Assembly: GCA_030530215.1 (NCBI GenBank)
Contig: JAUMVJ010000002.1
Coordinates: 124,001 to 188,000, forward strand
From: Coriobacteriia bacterium
GTDB lineage: Bacteria > Actinomycetota > Coriobacteriia > Coriobacteriales > Eggerthellaceae
Direction: 5' to 3'
Length of the DNA: 64,000 bases
This document shows, piece by piece, positions 62,001 to 64,000 of this stretch (the first letter of the stretch is position 1; each line of letters begins with the position of its first letter). Made by a program: the position numbers and the translations under genes. The notes beneath the pieces are model-generated. The model saw nothing but the letters and a program-made list of their open reading frames with translations, had not been told where the DNA came from and did not search any database.

Positions 62001-62061
62001 CGCAGCGATCGAGGGTGAGCTGCTCCTGCATGCTGGAGAGTAGGAATCCCATTGCCAGCAT
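59038..62061 (-). CDS. Sensor-fused MscS-type mechanosensitive channel, two extracytoplasmic Cache-like domains
   Basis: A protein of about 1007 residues (more with its probable true start). Two extracytoplasmic sensor regions of Cache type (first ~10-260, second ~340-590), each bounded by membrane helices (VILFAFLAVMVAVALYGVYV; ALSLIGFLVVIGVSFYM; ALAAICFAFIFLVLAF), lead to an MscS channel: several helices, then the pore helix region ASAGIITLALSFGAKDLVTDILNGLFIIFEGEFRVGDII and the beta domain GTVMEIGVRTTKI. This predicts a channel gated or tuned by an extracellular ligand. The frame continues upstream with KKKTLLLVAAVIVC, but ATG 62119 that should open it is one base out of frame at an A6 run (62099-62104). 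A substrate-binding protein gene is directly upstream. Confidence 0.85.
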   Translation of the reverse strand: MLAMGFLLSSMQEQLTLDRCDEEIAQQAENLPQLLKDASDETEQNTQTFDAIYQSKAETVAFMANNNAGFKSTNSKMKKYQKLLEVDNVMIVSREGKIIAQAKDTKADFTHQRFNSLKKCLKKGGASDAVEIELTDQNWLDRYYAAKIDDNTMVIIEQSPTELRELIEETGSSESVLKNVSVLGHGFVMEISAQDYLINYHPNSDLIGCDAIDSGIDAGDLSDGNHFWATIGGEKLYCGVSQIDDAYYVFAVPESDLATSRTITVGVILFAFLAVMVAVALYGVYVIRDDEKDPTQQQGRTLGAYRYNRSIGKKAFALSLIGFLVVIGVSFYMQTLFALSSQSVTNSERASQISETLQRADDRADALRDQYSERYLSKCRAAAYIIDKNSSLATKKKLSELADVLQIAAIYVLDGNGDLISASTPQKSYSLSTDPNDSSYAFRALLGGKEELVQPVTTNDTTGEAQQFIGVATHDSDGYANGLVQIAVRPMRLENLLASVKIDRVLDGVKVGSEGFAFAVDKSSGEVAYYPDSNVQGKQATEVGIKESQLANGYSDYITISGQTYFASCTEVDGYYLFVAGNEGELMSERGPLTEATAALAAICFAFIFLVLAFERKRESSVETAPSPASERNEDARVIDVTMADGRRKKSESAVSRWLTQSLNWHEKSPEQKLGTTIRWFMGAAAFIVCFAVVFKDSIFPENSVISYILAGSWERGLNVFAATASVMYACVALTVAAILRWLLRLLSDVLGAHGETICRLLSSIVKYGTVIFMLYWCLGVLGVDTTTLLASAGIITLALSFGAKDLVTDILNGLFIIFEGEFRVGDIIAVGGQTGTVMEIGVRTTKIKNGSGDVLVLRNSGISNVLNKTKLDSYANVDIILPLGESLPHLENVLAEELPEIRKRVPMITDGPFYKGVIDLTDSSMTIRIVATCDEQDRGQLERTLKREMKLVLSRNDIAPYRLEFTHGQTSEMRSAENLAELRQADRFKEQQEQAAKTIGNDEEAK

Positions 62062-62125
62062 GCAGACGATGACGGCGGCAACAAGCAGAAGAGTCTTCTT
62101 TTTTCAATCTGGTGGACATATTTTC

Positions 62126-62980
62126 CTAGCTCCATTTTTCAATGAGATTGGCAATGGTTTTGTCGTCGAGCATGTTCGAGATTGCATCTTTCACGGGTTG
62201 GGAAAGATCCGAATCTTTGTTGGTTGCTACGGCGTAGTGCTGCGGGTCTATCGAGAAATCCTTTACGAGCATACGATCGTCGTTGGTATACGCTTTCGCA
62301 ATCGCGCCATCGCAGGCCATCGCGTCGACTTTCCCGGATTCCAGGGCATCTGAGAGTTCTTTATAGCTTTCGAATTGAAGGAGGGTCCAGGTGTCGAACA
62401 CGACGTGCGTGTTGTCCTTGTTCGCCTTTACCTTTTTGCCTTCGGAAAAGCCTTTATCAATGAGGTATTGCGCAAGCTGGGGGGCGGTGTTTGCGCCCGA
62501 TACCGTGCCGAAGGTTGCACCGAAAAGCTTTTTCGTGCTGCTTATGAGCGAGCTTTTCTCGACCATGAGAATGATGGAATCGTCGTAATACGCATCGGAG
62601 AAGTCGAAGTTCTCCTTTCGCGAATCGGAAACCGAATAGCAAGCGATAAGGCAGTCAACCTCGCCGTTTAGCAGGGTTTCCTTGCGCGTTTCGGGGGTGA
62701 CTTGGGTATAGACGACATCTTTGTAGCCGAGGCGTTTTGCAAGCTCTTCGGCGATGTCTATCTCGAGCCCGTAGTATTTGTTGTTCTTTTCGTTGTACGA
62801 ACCGAAGCCTGCCACGTCGCCGCGTACGCCAATGCGCAGGGTGCCCGTGCTTTGCTGCTGGCTGCTGGAACAGCCCGTAAGCGAAGTGAGGACAATCGCC
62901 GCTGCGGCAGTCGCCCCAAGGGAAATGGCCTCGCGACGAGAAAAATACATTGGTGCAGGCATGGCTTTGTCCTTATCCAT
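62126..62980 (-). CDS. Extracellular solute-binding protein, family 3 (amino-acid type), lipoprotein
   Basis: A 284-residue exported protein. The N-terminus has a twin-arginine-like SRREAISLG followed by a hydrophobic stretch and the lipobox SLTGC. The mature part is the family 3 amino-acid or polar-compound binding fold: LRIGVRGDVAGFGSYNEKNNKYYGLEIDIAEELAKRLG, VDCLIACYSVSDSRKENFDFSDAYYDD and a closing DDKTIANLIEKWS. No ABC permease or ATPase is nearby. Its stop is six bases before the ATG of the sensor-MscS gene (coupled), so it may present a ligand to the Cache domains rather than serve uptake. That coupling is inference. Confidence 0.87.
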   Translation of the reverse strand: MDKDKAMPAPMYFSRREAISLGATAAAAIVLTSLTGCSSSQQQSTGTLRIGVRGDVAGFGSYNEKNNKYYGLEIDIAEELAKRLGYKDVVYTQVTPETRKETLLNGEVDCLIACYSVSDSRKENFDFSDAYYDDSIILMVEKSSLISSTKKLFGATFGTVSGANTAPQLAQYLIDKGFSEGKKVKANKDNTHVVFDTWTLLQFESYKELSDALESGKVDAMACDGAIAKAYTNDDRMLVKDFSIDPQHYAVATNKDSDLSQPVKDAISNMLDDKTIANLIEKWS

Positions 62981-63187
62981 TTAAAGGTAATGCTGGAAAA
63001 TTATAGTATAGCCAGATTTCTTCGTGCGAGTCCTGCTTTTGCAGGAGCAAGTCTACGCTTAAGGGCGCGATGTGGGCGGCTTGCACGTTCTCCACTGCAC
63101 ACGTTGCTTATCGAGCTTTTGCGCGTGGAAAAGCAGTGCTTCTGCTTGCATGCCGTCGTCAGCTGATTGCTAGGTCGTATCATTCTC

Positions 63188-64000
63188 ATGTGTACGCTGG
63201 GTTCGCTGAAAGGGCTTGAGGCTGTGGTTAAGACGGATGTCGATCTTCAAGATGAAAGTGCACGCTACGAGTCCATGCACGCGCCCAATCCCAAGGTGGA
63301 AGACCCGTTTCCCGTTCTTGTTCTGGATGTGCACGACGGCGTGAGCACTCCGCCGCGTCTTGGCTTTAAGAGAGTCCATTGGCACGATGACTTGCAGTTT
63401 TTGGTTGTTACCCAAGGTTGTGTCACTGTTGACTGCGCTGGCGAGCATTTTCTTTGCCGCGAGGGGCACGGGGCGTTCTTCAACTCTGGCGTTCCGCATC
63501 GCGTTGTGAACATGAGGGGCTCTGCATACATGAGCTTCGTCTTCCCGGATAAACTGCTCAGGTTTTTCCCGGGGAGTGACATGGCTGTTTTTGGTGTGGG
63601 CCCGTTCGTTGGCGCCCAAGCCCAGGCGACCATGCATTTCGATTTGTCTGCTCCCTGGCATGGGGAGCTTGTTGAGCAGCTCATGCTCGCTCGGGACATT
63701 CTTGCATGCGACGGCACCTCTGGAATTGAGCGCTACAAGGCTTGTGTCCATCTGCTTATGGCTTGGTCGGTCTACATCTCGAATGTGAAGCAGAGCCTGC
63801 CTTCGCGTGCTGAGCGTGCAAGCGATGAGCGTATGAAAGCCTTCATGGCTTTTATCGAGGAAAACTACGGGCGTGACATCAGCTTGGAGGACATCGCCTG
63901 CGCGGGTAATGTGAGCAAGGCCGAATGCGCGCGTTGTTTTAAGAGGCTTGTTCAAACAACGCCGTATGCGTATCTGCTTAACTACAGAATCTATAAAGCG
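63188..64000 (+). CDS. AraC-family transcriptional regulator with cupin domain (3' end outside window)
   Basis: Open from ATG 63188 to the end of the window, 271 codons. The N-terminal half is a cupin-type sensor (VHWHDDLQFLVVTQGCVTVDC, REGHGAFFNSGVPHRVVNM). The C-terminal half shows the first AraC helix-turn-helix (FIEENYGRDISLEDIACAGNVSKAECARCFKRLVQTTPYAYLLNYRI). The second helix-turn-helix is cut off by the window end. It is divergent from the substrate-binding protein gene, with 207 non-coding bases between them that contain a small hairpin TCCTGC-TTTT-GCAGGA (63031-63046). The ligand and target are unknown. Confidence 0.85.
   Translation, partial: MCTLGSLKGLEAVVKTDVDLQDESARYESMHAPNPKVEDPFPVLVLDVHDGVSTPPRLGFKRVHWHDDLQFLVVTQGCVTVDCAGEHFLCREGHGAFFNSGVPHRVVNMRGSAYMSFVFPDKLLRFFPGSDMAVFGVGPFVGAQAQATMHFDLSAPWHGELVEQLMLARDILACDGTSGIERYKACVHLLMAWSVYISNVKQSLPSRAERASDERMKAFMAFIEENYGRDISLEDIACAGNVSKAECARCFKRLVQTTPYAYLLNYRIYKA

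Overview
The window looks like chromosome from a strictly anaerobic, moderately GC-rich actinobacterium of the Coriobacteriia, most plausibly an Eggerthellaceae-like gut organism. This is an inference from gene content: a monomeric [FeFe] hydrogenase with its maturases, a radical-type 2-hydroxyacyl-CoA dehydratase operon, many acyl-CoA dehydrogenases, a tungsten-type aldehyde oxidoreductase with a Tat-type ferredoxin and membrane cytochrome b, hybrid histidine kinases built from soluble PAS-like repeats, and a giant beta-helix surface protein. No rRNA, tRNA, CRISPR array, insertion sequence or phage was seen.

Layout. 1-4.5 kb: end of a diguanylate cyclase, an L-2-hydroxyacid (hicDH/lactate-type) dehydrogenase and a hybrid histidine kinase. 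4.8-10.4 kb: hydA-hydE-hydG-hydF, a hydrogenase with its full maturation set. 10.7-24.4 kb: a TetR regulator divergent from a Fld/Had-like operon (CoA-transferase, two dehydratase subunits, MFS carrier, acyl-CoA dehydrogenase, ATP-dependent activator, acyl-CoA synthetase, second acyl-CoA dehydrogenase), then two tandem metallo-beta-lactamase paralogues on the other strand. 24.6-28 kb: a MoeA paralogue and an exported ComEC-like hydrolase with a DUF3006 partner. 28.3-37.7 kb: a type II topoisomerase pair, a second hybrid kinase, a CrcB fluoride channel pair, a DNA-deoxyinosine glycosylase fused to a Vsr endonuclease, and a Nim-like flavoprotein. 37.8-49.4 kb: a second TetR divergent from an SDR and an acyl-CoA dehydrogenase, an MHS carrier, a 3-hydroxyacyl-CoA dehydrogenase, and a cytochrome b / Tat ferredoxin / aldehyde oxidoreductase / unknown / cysteine desulfurase operon. 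49.7-64 kb: a Fic-like protein with a degenerate active site, an 1828-residue surface protein, an HxlR regulator with a small partner, a YeiH transporter, a sensor-MscS fusion with a substrate-binding protein, and the start of an AraC regulator.

How it fits together. The hicDH, CoA-transferase, dehydratase, activator and acyl-CoA dehydrogenases together could reduce an amino-acid-derived 2-hydroxy acid to a saturated acid (reductive Stickland logic), while hydrogenase and aldehyde oxidoreductase handle low-potential electrons. A shared palindrome, TGAAC-N2-GTTCA, lies upstream of three of these operons (three copies before the CoA-transferase, one before the SDR, one plus a larger palindrome before cytochrome b) and suggests one regulon.

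Most unusual observations: in-frame UAG codons interrupt two otherwise intact genes of this putative regulon, a Tat-type ferredoxin (48559-48561) and an acyl-CoA dehydrogenase (40006-40008); a glycosylase-Vsr fusion; long inverted repeats between genes of the dehydratase operon, three of them with 15-nt loops; and a sensor-MscS channel whose N-terminus appears shifted at an A6 run.
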